The notes beneath the pieces were generated by a model. That model saw only the letters and a program-made list of their open reading frames with translations. It searched no databases and was not told the DNA's origin. A stretch of DNA of 64,000 nt from Candidatus Phyllobacterium onerii (GTDB lineage: Bacteria; Pseudomonadota; Alphaproteobacteria; Rhizobiales; Rhizobiaceae), in contig NZ_JAQMHX010000002.1 in the NCBI RefSeq assembly GCF_028331445.1, positions 310,001 through 374,000 on the forward strand, in the 5' to 3' direction. This document shows positions 57,081 through 64,000 of the stretch, piece by piece. The position numbers and the translations under genes are program-made. Numbering within the stretch: position 1 is the stretch's first letter; every line of letters starts with the position of its first letter.

Positions 57081-57199
57081 ATGCTGGTAACAGCAACGTA
57101 GGCGGACGCTATATGATGAAGGATGCCAAAGGCCGCACAATCATCAACCGCACGGCGACATCATCGGATCAGTCAAGATTGCAATCGGTCGCCCGCTGA
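57081..57199 (+). pseudogene. C-terminal relic of the Gly/Asn-rich protein
   Basis: GRYMMKDAKGRTIINRTATSSDQSRL matches the end of the 33561-34043 product. The signal peptide, repeat region and intergenic DNA found in the intact copy are deleted. The frame is open towards the left only because antisense ExoY-like DNA lacks stops. Confidence 0.75.
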
Positions 57200-57281
57200 A
57201 TGTTGTTCGATTCGATAACCTCGTTGCTTACCACAGCTCATCTCTGTTTCCTGCACTTTGGAATGATCGATCCGACATCGC

Positions 57282-57935
57282 TCACATAAGTTGGTTTTCG
57301 TAACCTGCGTCGCGCAATGCCATGGCGGCTTGTGTCCGGTTTGTCACGTTTAATTTCGCAAGAATGCGCCCCATATGATGTTTCACAGTCTTTTCATGAA
57401 GATCAAGTTTGAGCGCGATCCGTTTGTTGCTTAGTCCCGCCGCGACAAGATTCAAGACCTCATACTCGCGACGAGTGAGTTCGCCGATAGGATCAGTTTT
57501 GCTGGACAGGCTGGACATCGACGACATGTCCGACAGCAACCGGGCCGATAGGGCCGGAGAAACATATCCCTCGCCAGCTGCCACAGTGCGGATTATGTCC
57601 GCTAGCGCTCGGGAGCCAACACCTTTGAGGACATAACCTTTCGCGCCGCTATTCAAAGCCGTGGTTACATGGTCGCTTGTCTCTGAGACCGTCAGCATAA
57701 CGATCTTCTGGCCGGGAACGGCATCGAGAATCGGGGAGATTGCTTCCAGACCTCCTCCCGGCATGGAGATGTCCATCAAAATAACATCTGGAGTTTGCTC
57801 CTGAGATATGCGGATTGCGTCCTCTCTGGTGCAGCCTTCGCCAACAATCTGAAAATCATTGATTTCGCCTAGGCTACGCTTGACACCCTCTCTGAATAAC
57901 GGATGGTCGTCGATCACCGCCACGCGTACTGCCAT
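57282..57935 (-). CDS. NarL/LuxR-type response regulator
   Basis: 217 aa from ATG 57935. Receiver with D9-D10 acidic pair region, phospho-acceptor D55 ([10 protein letters not shown]) and Lys in GAKGYVLK; C-terminal LuxR helix-turn-helix ([39 protein letters not shown]). Its start overlaps the stop of the kinase gene (TGATG), so the two form one two-component system. Confidence 0.93.
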   Translation of the reverse strand: MAVRVAVIDDHPLFREGVKRSLGEINDFQIVGEGCTREDAIRISQEQTPDVILMDISMPGGGLEAISPILDAVPGQKIVMLTVSETSDHVTTALNSGAKGYVLKGVGSRALADIIRTVAAGEGYVSPALSARLLSDMSSMSSLSSKTDPIGELTRREYEVLNLVAAGLSNKRIALKLDLHEKTVKHHMGRILAKLNVTNRTQAAMALRDAGYENQLM

Positions 57936-59326
57936 CACGCTTGCTCCATTATGTTGATGTTCAGCGACATTCGCACCTGGGTGCCACGGCCCGAAGTCTC
58001 TATGGTGAAACGGCCCCCAAGGCTTTCGACCCGGTCCCTGAGACCAGCAAGTCCAATGTTGGCACGGCTAACAGCCTTAGGATCGAATCCAGGCCCGCTG
58101 TCCGCGACATCAATTATAACGCACTCGTCCCGCAAAGTTTCCGTAACCCGTTGATTGATGCCTCCGCCATGACGGAATGCGTTGTTCAACGCTTCCTGGA
58201 CGAAGCGGTAAATACAAATTTTTGCCGGAGGTTCAAGCTGCAATGGCGCGCTCGACATCGATAACTCAACACGCGACCCAGTTTGAAACTCATGCGCCTT
58301 GACGGCCCATTGCAAGATTTCCGGCAAATCAGCGGCTTCGATATGCGGCAACACAAGACCATTGCAAATATTTCTGATTTCACGCATCGCCTCTTCAACA
58401 CTGTCCTTGATCGCCATGACTTCGCGCTCACGCGTATTACCCGGCACGGCCGGATCAATCAGGATATCGCTGTCTAAGCGAAGCGCGGCAAAGGCCATGA
58501 GTTGCGCGGGCCCATCGTGCAGATCGGCCCCTATCCGCCGGAGATAGCTTTCATTCAACGCTGCGGCGCGTTGAGAAGCGCGTTGAACACGGGTATGTAG
58601 CGTTTTGTTTTGTGCAAGTAGATCGGAAAGTTCCCTGACCCGCTGCGTTAGGTCCCGGCGTTGGTGGTCGATTGTCCTGCTCCCGCGAAACACAATAGCT
58701 GACAAGACCAGAAAAAAAGCCATCGTAAAAAGCGCCACGGCAAGCCAGCTGCGCAAACGTGCCTCGTCCAGGCTGTGCTGAAATTCGTCAGCTATCTCAT
58801 AAAATTCCGATACGGCGACCACTTTTCCCGACCAAGGTTGCAGGACCGGATTATAAATCTCCAAAAGCGGCTTGCCGCTCGCCCGCTCAGCTTCGCTTTC
58901 CACGTCGTCAATTTGGTTGAAATTGGCCACCATCCTGCCGGCAAATGCTGTTTTTAGATCGTCGTTGACGACGAAACGCTTTCCCATGAGCCTTTTGTCA
59001 TTCGAATAAAGAATCAGCCCATCACTTCGCCAAAGTCTGAAGGATATGAGCCTGCTTCCCAATGCCCCCTGTCCCAGCGTTTCATCCAGCGCATGGGTAA
59101 CGGTATCGTCCAGTATCTGGTTGGTTTGCATGTCGGGAAGGATGGGCGCGATCACGCTGTCCACATATAAAGCGGTGGCTGCAGCGGAATTACGCGTAAC
59201 GGTCGTTTCAATCAGGCCGACCACAAAAGCGCCGACCAGAATCATGGCGCCCATTGAGACCAGCCCTCCAATCAACAAAAATTGCCTTGCAAGAGACTGG
59301 GAATTCCAGCGCGCCAGTACGTTCAT
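57935..59326 (-). CDS. NarX/DegS-type sensor histidine kinase
   Basis: 463 aa. Membrane segments at about 16-40 and 193-213 enclose a periplasmic sensor of about 150 residues. The HisKA_3 phospho-acceptor is H270 in [14 protein letters not shown]; the N box is [13 protein letters not shown] and the G boxes DSGPGFDP and [14 protein letters not shown]. The signal is not evident. Partner of the adjoining NarL-type regulator. Confidence 0.93.
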   Translation of the reverse strand: MNVLARWNSQSLARQFLLIGGLVSMGAMILVGAFVVGLIETTVTRNSAAATALYVDSVIAPILPDMQTNQILDDTVTHALDETLGQGALGSRLISFRLWRSDGLILYSNDKRLMGKRFVVNDDLKTAFAGRMVANFNQIDDVESEAERASGKPLLEIYNPVLQPWSGKVVAVSEFYEIADEFQHSLDEARLRSWLAVALFTMAFFLVLSAIVFRGSRTIDHQRRDLTQRVRELSDLLAQNKTLHTRVQRASQRAAALNESYLRRIGADLHDGPAQLMAFAALRLDSDILIDPAVPGNTREREVMAIKDSVEEAMREIRNICNGLVLPHIEAADLPEILQWAVKAHEFQTGSRVELSMSSAPLQLEPPAKICIYRFVQEALNNAFRHGGGINQRVTETLRDECVIIDVADSGPGFDPKAVSRANIGLAGLRDRVESLGGRFTIETSGRGTQVRMSLNINIMEQA

Positions 59327-59985
59327 GGGAACATACAGACGTTCGGCCTATGAATGGGCTGTCTCGGCACAGCAGGATGGTGTCGCGCTTGGCCATTTGA
59401 TCGAGGCGACATCCGAACATCCTGTGGACACCACACTACCGATGCATGCATGGTCCTATCCGTTCGGCTTGACTCGTGTTGGAACGGCCGATTGCGATTA
59501 TGGTTCCTTCCGGGAGGCCATGCGGCCCGATATGATCGGCCTGATGACGGTCCGAACAAATTCTATATTTCCGTCAGCCCGTGACAGTGATGAACCGCAT
59601 CTCATCGAGGCGCACGCCGTCCCGTCGCAGAGCGGATACGACTTATGCCACGCCGTCGTCAGACCTTGGTCTGATTACTGGGGGGCGGATGTTTGGTATG
59701 GAAGGGGCGATGATAGAGGATCTGTTCGTTCTGGCCCATTGCCAGATTCGAAGCGGCCTCGATCTTCTGCGTTGCGTTCGCTCGATTGTATCTTAGCGAG
59801 GTGATTTACTGGCCTCTATCGAGGGTGATTGAAGGCTTGCCGGCAATATATTGCCAGATCCGGTTAACGACACCATTTGGGTTTTATTTATCGATGCTGG
59901 GGGCGTCCGCAAGGTTACTTCTCTCAGACGTGTAGACGTAGCCAATGCCGTGCAGCATCACCTACGACCAATTTGTTTGGGAGTT
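59327..59985. other. Intergenic, no gene seen
   Basis: 660 bp between the divergent kinase and Crp/Fnr genes. Frames such as YEWAVSAQQDGVALGHLIEA are open but have no start site and no family match. It may contain remnants. Confidence 0.4.
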
Positions 59986-60714
59986 ATGCGCATGGAGAGA
60001 GCTATACACACAGGAGGCCTTGGTCCCGCAAAGTCGGCGATATTGGTCGTTGAGGACATTCAGGCGAGTATTGGTGCTCAATCGGATGATGAATTTCCCT
60101 TCTGCCGTTCGAGCGTTCGAAGCTTCCGTCGCGGCGAGGTTATCGCAGGGCCCGGTCTCCTCGTGGATATGTTTGCTCGCGTGCAGCGAGGGCTGGTCAG
60201 CGCGAGTACAATGTTGTCCGACGGCAGGGAATTCATCGTCGAAATGATTCCGAAAGCAGGGATCATCGGCGAGCTCGAGGTCTTGCGCGGGGAGATGTTA
60301 AACCTCGAATATCGCGCCAGTTCGGATTGCGAGTTGCACTTTTTCAAAGGTCGGTTGCTGCGTGAAAGATATGCAAACGATCCTGGTTTTAGGGCGAAAG
60401 TTTTTTGCAGAACATTGGCGCGTGTTGCCGAGCTCGAGCGCCGGATTATTGCAAACGCGGGGTCGTGCTTGCAGTCCAGGCTGGCCAGCACGCTCCTGCG
60501 GCTCTCCACGGCCCACGAAAGGGATGGCCCGAACAGTCCGGAGCTCGTCATCTCGCAACATGACCTCGCCGCAACGCTGCCGGCTTCCCGCGAAAAGGTC
60601 AATCAGTGTCTGCGACGCCTGCGCGAGCGCAAGGTTATCGACGGAGCGCAAGGCAAGATCCACATTCTCAACCGCAAAGCGCTGGAGGCCTATGCCGATG
60701 GCGTGCTTCGCTGA
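59986..60714 (+). CDS. Crp/Fnr-family transcription regulator
   Basis: 242 aa from ATG 59986 (TTGGGAG site); ATG 59992 is an alternative. Cyclic-nucleotide-binding-like barrel at about 25-130 (FRRGEVIAGPGLLVDMFARVQRGLV, KAGIIGELEVLRGE) and a Crp winged helix at the C-terminus (LVISQHDLAATLPASREKVNQCLRRLRERKVI). There are no N-terminal Cys for an FeS cluster. The cNMP pocket Arg-Ser pair is not evident. Convergent with the polysaccharide operon, which it may regulate. Confidence 0.85.
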   Translation: MRMERAIHTGGLGPAKSAILVVEDIQASIGAQSDDEFPFCRSSVRSFRRGEVIAGPGLLVDMFARVQRGLVSASTMLSDGREFIVEMIPKAGIIGELEVLRGEMLNLEYRASSDCELHFFKGRLLRERYANDPGFRAKVFCRTLARVAELERRIIANAGSCLQSRLASTLLRLSTAHERDGPNSPELVISQHDLAATLPASREKVNQCLRRLRERKVIDGAQGKIHILNRKALEAYADGVLR

Positions 60715-60788
60715 CGTAATCACAAATTGCCACCTTGTATATTCGAGGCAACCTTCAAGGCGCCGCGGATCCGTCAGGCATTGATCGT

Positions 60789-61613
60789 TCAATCACCAGA
60801 ACCGGCAGGTTTTCGCTGGTAGACGTGGATGTAGTCGACCAGTAGAAACGACGGATTCGGCGTTTCATCGATCGGCCAACCCGATCCGAGCGCAAGGTTC
60901 ACCAACGGATAGAATGGGGTGTGAAATTCCTTTGGCGTGTCGAAACTCCATATGGATTTACGATCGAGGTAAATGGTTGATCTGTCCGGTGAAATCTCCA
61001 CGCCATAGGTATGATATGCATCGCTCAACGTCCCATTCTTGACAGTTGCCCAATGGCCGCCGGTGGTATTCTCGCCGCCCTGGCTCTGACGCCAGATGTG
61101 AAAACCACTGCTGAATTCGTACGGCACGCGACCGTAATATTCCAATACGTCTATCTCCGCGATATATTTTGACCGGTCGATACCAATGAGCCAGAAGGCT
61201 GGCCAGACTCCCTTGCCTGGCGGCAGCTTCATACGCGCCTCGAAGTAACCGAATTGCTGCGCGAACCCCTGCCCTTTCGGGTTCGTCGAGGCCAGGAGGC
61301 CCGAGCGCCATTTTCCATCGGATCCTTTACGCGCCTCGATGCGCAAGATCCCATTCTCAACGGTGAAAGGAAATCCGTCGGCGGGGTCGGTGAAACGGGC
61401 ATCGCCAAAATCTCCATTCCAGGGCGTGTGAGCAATCCAGCGCGAGCCGTTCTCCCCCCAGGCCGAGACATCGAGCTTGTCGAAGTTCTCCTCGAAGGTC
61501 ATTTGCAACGCATCAATATTGATCTGCTCTTGAGCCGCGCTTGGCTGCGCCAGAAATCCTGATAAATCGAGCGCGACGAGCAAAATGAAGCTCTTAACAA
61601 ATCTGCAATACAT
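60789..61613 (-). CDS. Exported GH16 endo-beta-glycanase
   Basis: 274 aa from ATG 61613 after CCGGAGAAG. Signal peptide to about residue 27. The family 16 catalytic motif ExDxxE is E153-I-D155-V-L-E158 in AEIDVLEYYG, with YFEARMKLPPGKGVWPAFWLIG before it. Relatives such as ExoK/ExsH cleave nascent exopolysaccharide. Last gene of a minus-strand operon, 51 bp after the flippase. Confidence 0.9.
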   Translation of the reverse strand: MYCRFVKSFILLVALDLSGFLAQPSAAQEQINIDALQMTFEENFDKLDVSAWGENGSRWIAHTPWNGDFGDARFTDPADGFPFTVENGILRIEARKGSDGKWRSGLLASTNPKGQGFAQQFGYFEARMKLPPGKGVWPAFWLIGIDRSKYIAEIDVLEYYGRVPYEFSSGFHIWRQSQGGENTTGGHWATVKNGTLSDAYHTYGVEISPDRSTIYLDRKSIWSFDTPKEFHTPFYPLVNLALGSGWPIDETPNPSFLLVDYIHVYQRKPAGSGD

Positions 61614-61664
61614 TCTGCTTCTCCGGAAATGCGAAAACAACCGTCGGATTCGTCTGAATTTCGG

Positions 61665-63146
61665 TCACGAGGTGAGAGCCCCGCTTCTTCGTGGCAAAAT
61701 TTTCTGAACGACGATGGTCTCGAGGCCATCGGGCCTCCCAACGATTTGCCAAAACAACAGCGCGGAGACCCAGAAGATCGTGACCGCAGCCCCGCCGCAG
61801 AAGGTCAAACCTAGGATGAGATTGAGGCCAGGAGGCATGGCACCAAGCACCGGCTGCACGCACAGCAGGAAACCGATCATCGGCAAACTCGCAGTCAGCG
61901 GCCTGAAAAAGGCATTGAGCTGAGCACCGAATGTCGCGCCGATCAGGTGGCGCGTTATGACGAGCGATGCAGCATAGGCGACAAGAACTGCCACAATTCT
62001 AGCGGCGAGTGCCCCCTCAAGCCCGAAATAGGCGATTCCCAGGATCGTTACCGGCACTCTTATGGCAAACTCGACGAACATTCTAAGTGCGACATAGCGG
62101 GTGTTGTCCATGACCATAGCCAACGCCGGCATTATGCTTGCGGGAAGACCGATCAGGCTGACGAGACACAGCCATTGGAGAATCGGAATGGCAAAAGCCC
62201 ATTTCTCGCCGACAATGCTGCGCACGACCGGATCGGCAAGCAGAGCGAGGACCAAGAGGACCGGAGCTGCGACCAGGGTGATTGCGCTTGTCGCTTTTAG
62301 ATACGCGGTTATCAGCTTGCGATGATCGTCGACATTGGAGAAGGCCGCCATCAAGGGGCGCATCAGCGGCCCTACAAAGGTCTGGTGCGGAATGCCGGCG
62401 AGATTATCCGCCACGCTGAAGGCACCGAATGTCGACAAGCTTGTAAAGCGCGGAAGAAGCAGGCGATCCAGTTGCCAGTTGAAGGAATTCAGGATCTGCG
62501 CAACCGTGTTCCAGCCAATCATGTCCTGAAAATGCTTCCACTCCGAGAAAGTTAGAGTTGGGCGCATCGGAGCAAAGACATATGAGGTGATCGCTGCCGC
62601 CAATGGGCCTGCAACCGCCCCGATCGCCAGCCCCCAATAGCTGCCGGTCATCAGCGTTACCCCGACCCCGAACAGGAGCGTCGATGCCTTGGCAATGATG
62701 TCGAGCGCAAACTCGCGTCTGAAATCAAAGCGTTGCATGAAGATAACCATGCGCGGGCTGATCAGGCTGCGCATGGCCGGTGCGAGGGAGAGGACGGCGA
62801 CAAGTGAGACGAGCCGAGGATCATGATAGATAAGCGCAATCGGCCAGGCGACGATCACCATCAAGAGGCTGATGGCCGTCCCCCTGAGAACACTCAGCGT
62901 GAACGCCGTGGCAAACATCCGGTCTGAAGGACATCGCTGCCGTAACAGGGCCTGGGTCAGTGGCAGGTCCAGGATCGCCTCGACGACGACCAAGACCGAA
63001 GTCGCGATGGCAACAAGTCCAAAATCTGCCGGACTGAGAAGCCTTGCCAGGACGAGAAGGCTCACGAAATCGAGCAGTCGTGCGAGGAACTTTCCGCCGA
63101 GGGTCCAGATGCTCGCTGTCGCCGTACTTTGCGCTACGCTTGACAC
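61665..63146 (-). CDS. Wzx/ExoT-like polysaccharide flippase
   Basis: 493 aa from a GTG after GAGGAAT, about 12-14 membrane segments; length equals that of ExoT-type proteins. WTLGGKFLARLLDFVSLLVLARLLSPADFGLVAIA at the start is typical of MOP-superfamily polysaccharide exporters. It moves undecaprenyl-linked repeat units across the inner membrane. Middle gene of the operon. Confidence 0.9.
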   Translation of the reverse strand: MSSVAQSTATASIWTLGGKFLARLLDFVSLLVLARLLSPADFGLVAIATSVLVVVEAILDLPLTQALLRQRCPSDRMFATAFTLSVLRGTAISLLMVIVAWPIALIYHDPRLVSLVAVLSLAPAMRSLISPRMVIFMQRFDFRREFALDIIAKASTLLFGVGVTLMTGSYWGLAIGAVAGPLAAAITSYVFAPMRPTLTFSEWKHFQDMIGWNTVAQILNSFNWQLDRLLLPRFTSLSTFGAFSVADNLAGIPHQTFVGPLMRPLMAAFSNVDDHRKLITAYLKATSAITLVAAPVLLVLALLADPVVRSIVGEKWAFAIPILQWLCLVSLIGLPASIMPALAMVMDNTRYVALRMFVEFAIRVPVTILGIAYFGLEGALAARIVAVLVAYAASLVITRHLIGATFGAQLNAFFRPLTASLPMIGFLLCVQPVLGAMPPGLNLILGLTFCGGAAVTIFWVSALLFWQIVGRPDGLETIVVQKILPRRSGALTS

Positions 63147-63269
63147 GGTTCTATTCCTCGTCGACGGAGTGTGGCCAATTAAATCGAGTTGGGAAGACGG
63201 GATAGTCGCCGCTGCGGGTCCGTTTGGTCACCCTCACGGTGTTGGATACGTCGAGAGGTCGCCACCCTG

Positions 63270-64000
63270 TCAAGGCGCCGTTCCGAGCGACCGCCTTCGG
63301 AAAGAGCCGGCGGACTGGTCACTGCGCCCGGACAACTGTTGCTCAATAAGGGCGTTCAGGCGCTCGCGGAAAACCGTGGAGGAAAACTTCAAGGCATGGT
63401 CGCGGATCGCGTTCGGTTCGAAATCGTCCTCGATCTCTTCGAATGATACCAACGTCTCCAGAAGAGCTTCTTTGCTCTGTGGAGCAAAGCGAAACCCGAC
63501 ATGGGGTGAAGAAACGGTCTCCCGGGCCCCGCCAGCGTCGAAAGCCAGAACCGGCCGTCCCGATGCCATGGCTTCCACCGGGAGAATGCCGAAATCCTCG
63601 GTGCCGGGAAAAAGCAGAGCGCGGCATCGCGACAGATGATCGCGCAAAATTGGGAAAGGCTGGTGCCCGAGGAATTGAACGGTGGGTCCGGCAATCGACT
63701 TGAGATATGCCGCCTGCTCTCCCTCGCCGATCACTATCAGTTTCCGGCCGCTCTCGGTGCAGGCGCGAACGGCAATATCTGGTCGCTTGTAGGCCGTCAA
63801 CTGCCCCGCATAGAGATAGAACTCGCCCTTTCCCCTCCCCACGGCAAAGTCGTCAGTCGCAACGGGCGGATGAATAACGGCAGAGTCCCGGTCGTAGAAG
63901 CGTTGGATGCGGTTTGCGACGTAGCTGGAGTTCGCCACAAAGACATCGACCCGCGAAGCGGTTGTCACGTCCCAGGCACGTAGCATCGGTGCCGTGATCG
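63270..64000 (-). CDS. Glycosyltransferase family 4, N-terminus outside the window
   Basis: At least 243 residues; the frame is open to the right edge. The C-terminal GT-B half is present: YAGQLTAYKRPDIAVRAC, VIGEGEQ, FLGHQP, and the nucleotide-sugar EDFGILPVEAMASGRPVLAFDAGGARETV. WbaZ-like mannosyltransferases look like this. It precedes the flippase by about 120 bp and presumably extends the same polysaccharide. Confidence 0.88.
   Translation of the reverse strand, partial: ITAPMLRAWDVTTASRVDVFVANSSYVANRIQRFYDRDSAVIHPPVATDDFAVGRGKGEFYLYAGQLTAYKRPDIAVRACTESGRKLIVIGEGEQAAYLKSIAGPTVQFLGHQPFPILRDHLSRCRALLFPGTEDFGILPVEAMASGRPVLAFDAGGARETVSSPHVGFRFAPQSKEALLETLVSFEEIEDDFEPNAIRDHALKFSSTVFRERLNALIEQQLSGRSDQSAGSFRRRSLGTAP

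Noticed and set aside
56705-57199. 164-aa plus-strand frame
   Set aside because: Most of it is the antisense of the ExoY-like copy; only the last ~35 codons correspond to a real gene tail, listed separately.
59046-59804. 252-aa plus-strand frame overlapping the histidine kinase
   Set aside because: Its first part is antisense to the kinase N-terminus and the rest has no recognisable sequence or start site.

Overview
The window reads as an accessory, gene-poor stretch of an alphaproteobacterial genome, most likely a member of the Hyphomicrobiales (Rhizobiaceae, Brucellaceae or Phyllobacteriaceae type). Reasons are the rhizobial-style small proteins (DUF982, DUF1236, a DUF1515-like protein), an ExoY-like sugar transferase, a polysaccharide flippase with a family 16 glycanase, a low-affinity iron permease domain protein, a cyclopropane fatty acid synthase, and an ArdC / Toprim gene group usually carried by plasmids or integrated elements. 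No tRNA, rRNA, CRISPR array or complete insertion sequence was seen.

Layout. 0-19.5 kb: a metabolic fringe with a berberine-bridge-like FAD oxidoreductase, a Tat-exported metallo-beta-lactamase-fold hydrolase, cyclopropane fatty acid synthase, exported alpha/beta hydrolases, a papain-like lipoprotein, a decayed GntR/SDR pair, a trypsin-PDZ protein without its catalytic triad, a LuxR-type regulator and an MFS transporter. 19.5-31.9 kb: very small genes separated by long intergenic stretches full of dispersed, partly palindromic mosaic repeats; the recognisable products are an iron-permease domain protein, a DUF892 ferritin-like protein, a lone receiver domain and several zinc-ribbon or coiled-coil miniproteins. 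29.8-37.6 kb: an autotransporter (intact at 34240-37008, with a broken C-terminal copy at 29784-30226), an ECF sigma remnant, a coupled three-gene unit with nonsense codons, an ExoY-like pseudogene and a Gly/Asn-rich exported protein. 39-47.6 kb: plasmid-type genes (ArdC-like, a conserved plasmid protein, Toprim protein), an AbiE toxin-antitoxin pair with a frameshifted toxin, and MocR, AraC and VapC fragments. 47.5-55.4 kb: a PiT phosphate transporter with its DUF47 partner, a Nudix hydrolase, an L,D-transpeptidase, a DHFR-like protein and three DUF1236 proteins. 55.6-64 kb: a membrane protein, a second deleted copy of the ExoY/Gly-rich block, a NarL-type two-component system, a Crp/Fnr regulator, and a minus-strand polysaccharide operon (glycosyltransferase, Wzx/ExoT-like flippase, GH16 glycanase) running off the right edge.

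How it fits together. Cell-surface and exopolysaccharide functions recur (ExoY-like, flippase, GH16, glycosyltransferase, autotransporter, L,D-transpeptidase, cyclopropane synthase), alongside stress and storage functions (DUF892, iron permease, phosphate uptake). The strongest overall signal is erosion: more than a dozen genes are frameshifted, truncated or carry in-frame stops, and several intact genes have a broken relative elsewhere in the window (FAD oxidoreductase, autotransporter, ExoY block, zinc-ribbon miniprotein). Some single-base shifts lie in homopolymers and could be sequencing errors. No clear new defence or metabolic system was found. The best candidates for undescribed biology are the mosaic palindromic repeats, a duplicated non-coding element at 20.73 and 22.06 kb, a putative leader-peptide/terminator unit at 12.77 kb, and the family of overlapping miniprotein genes.
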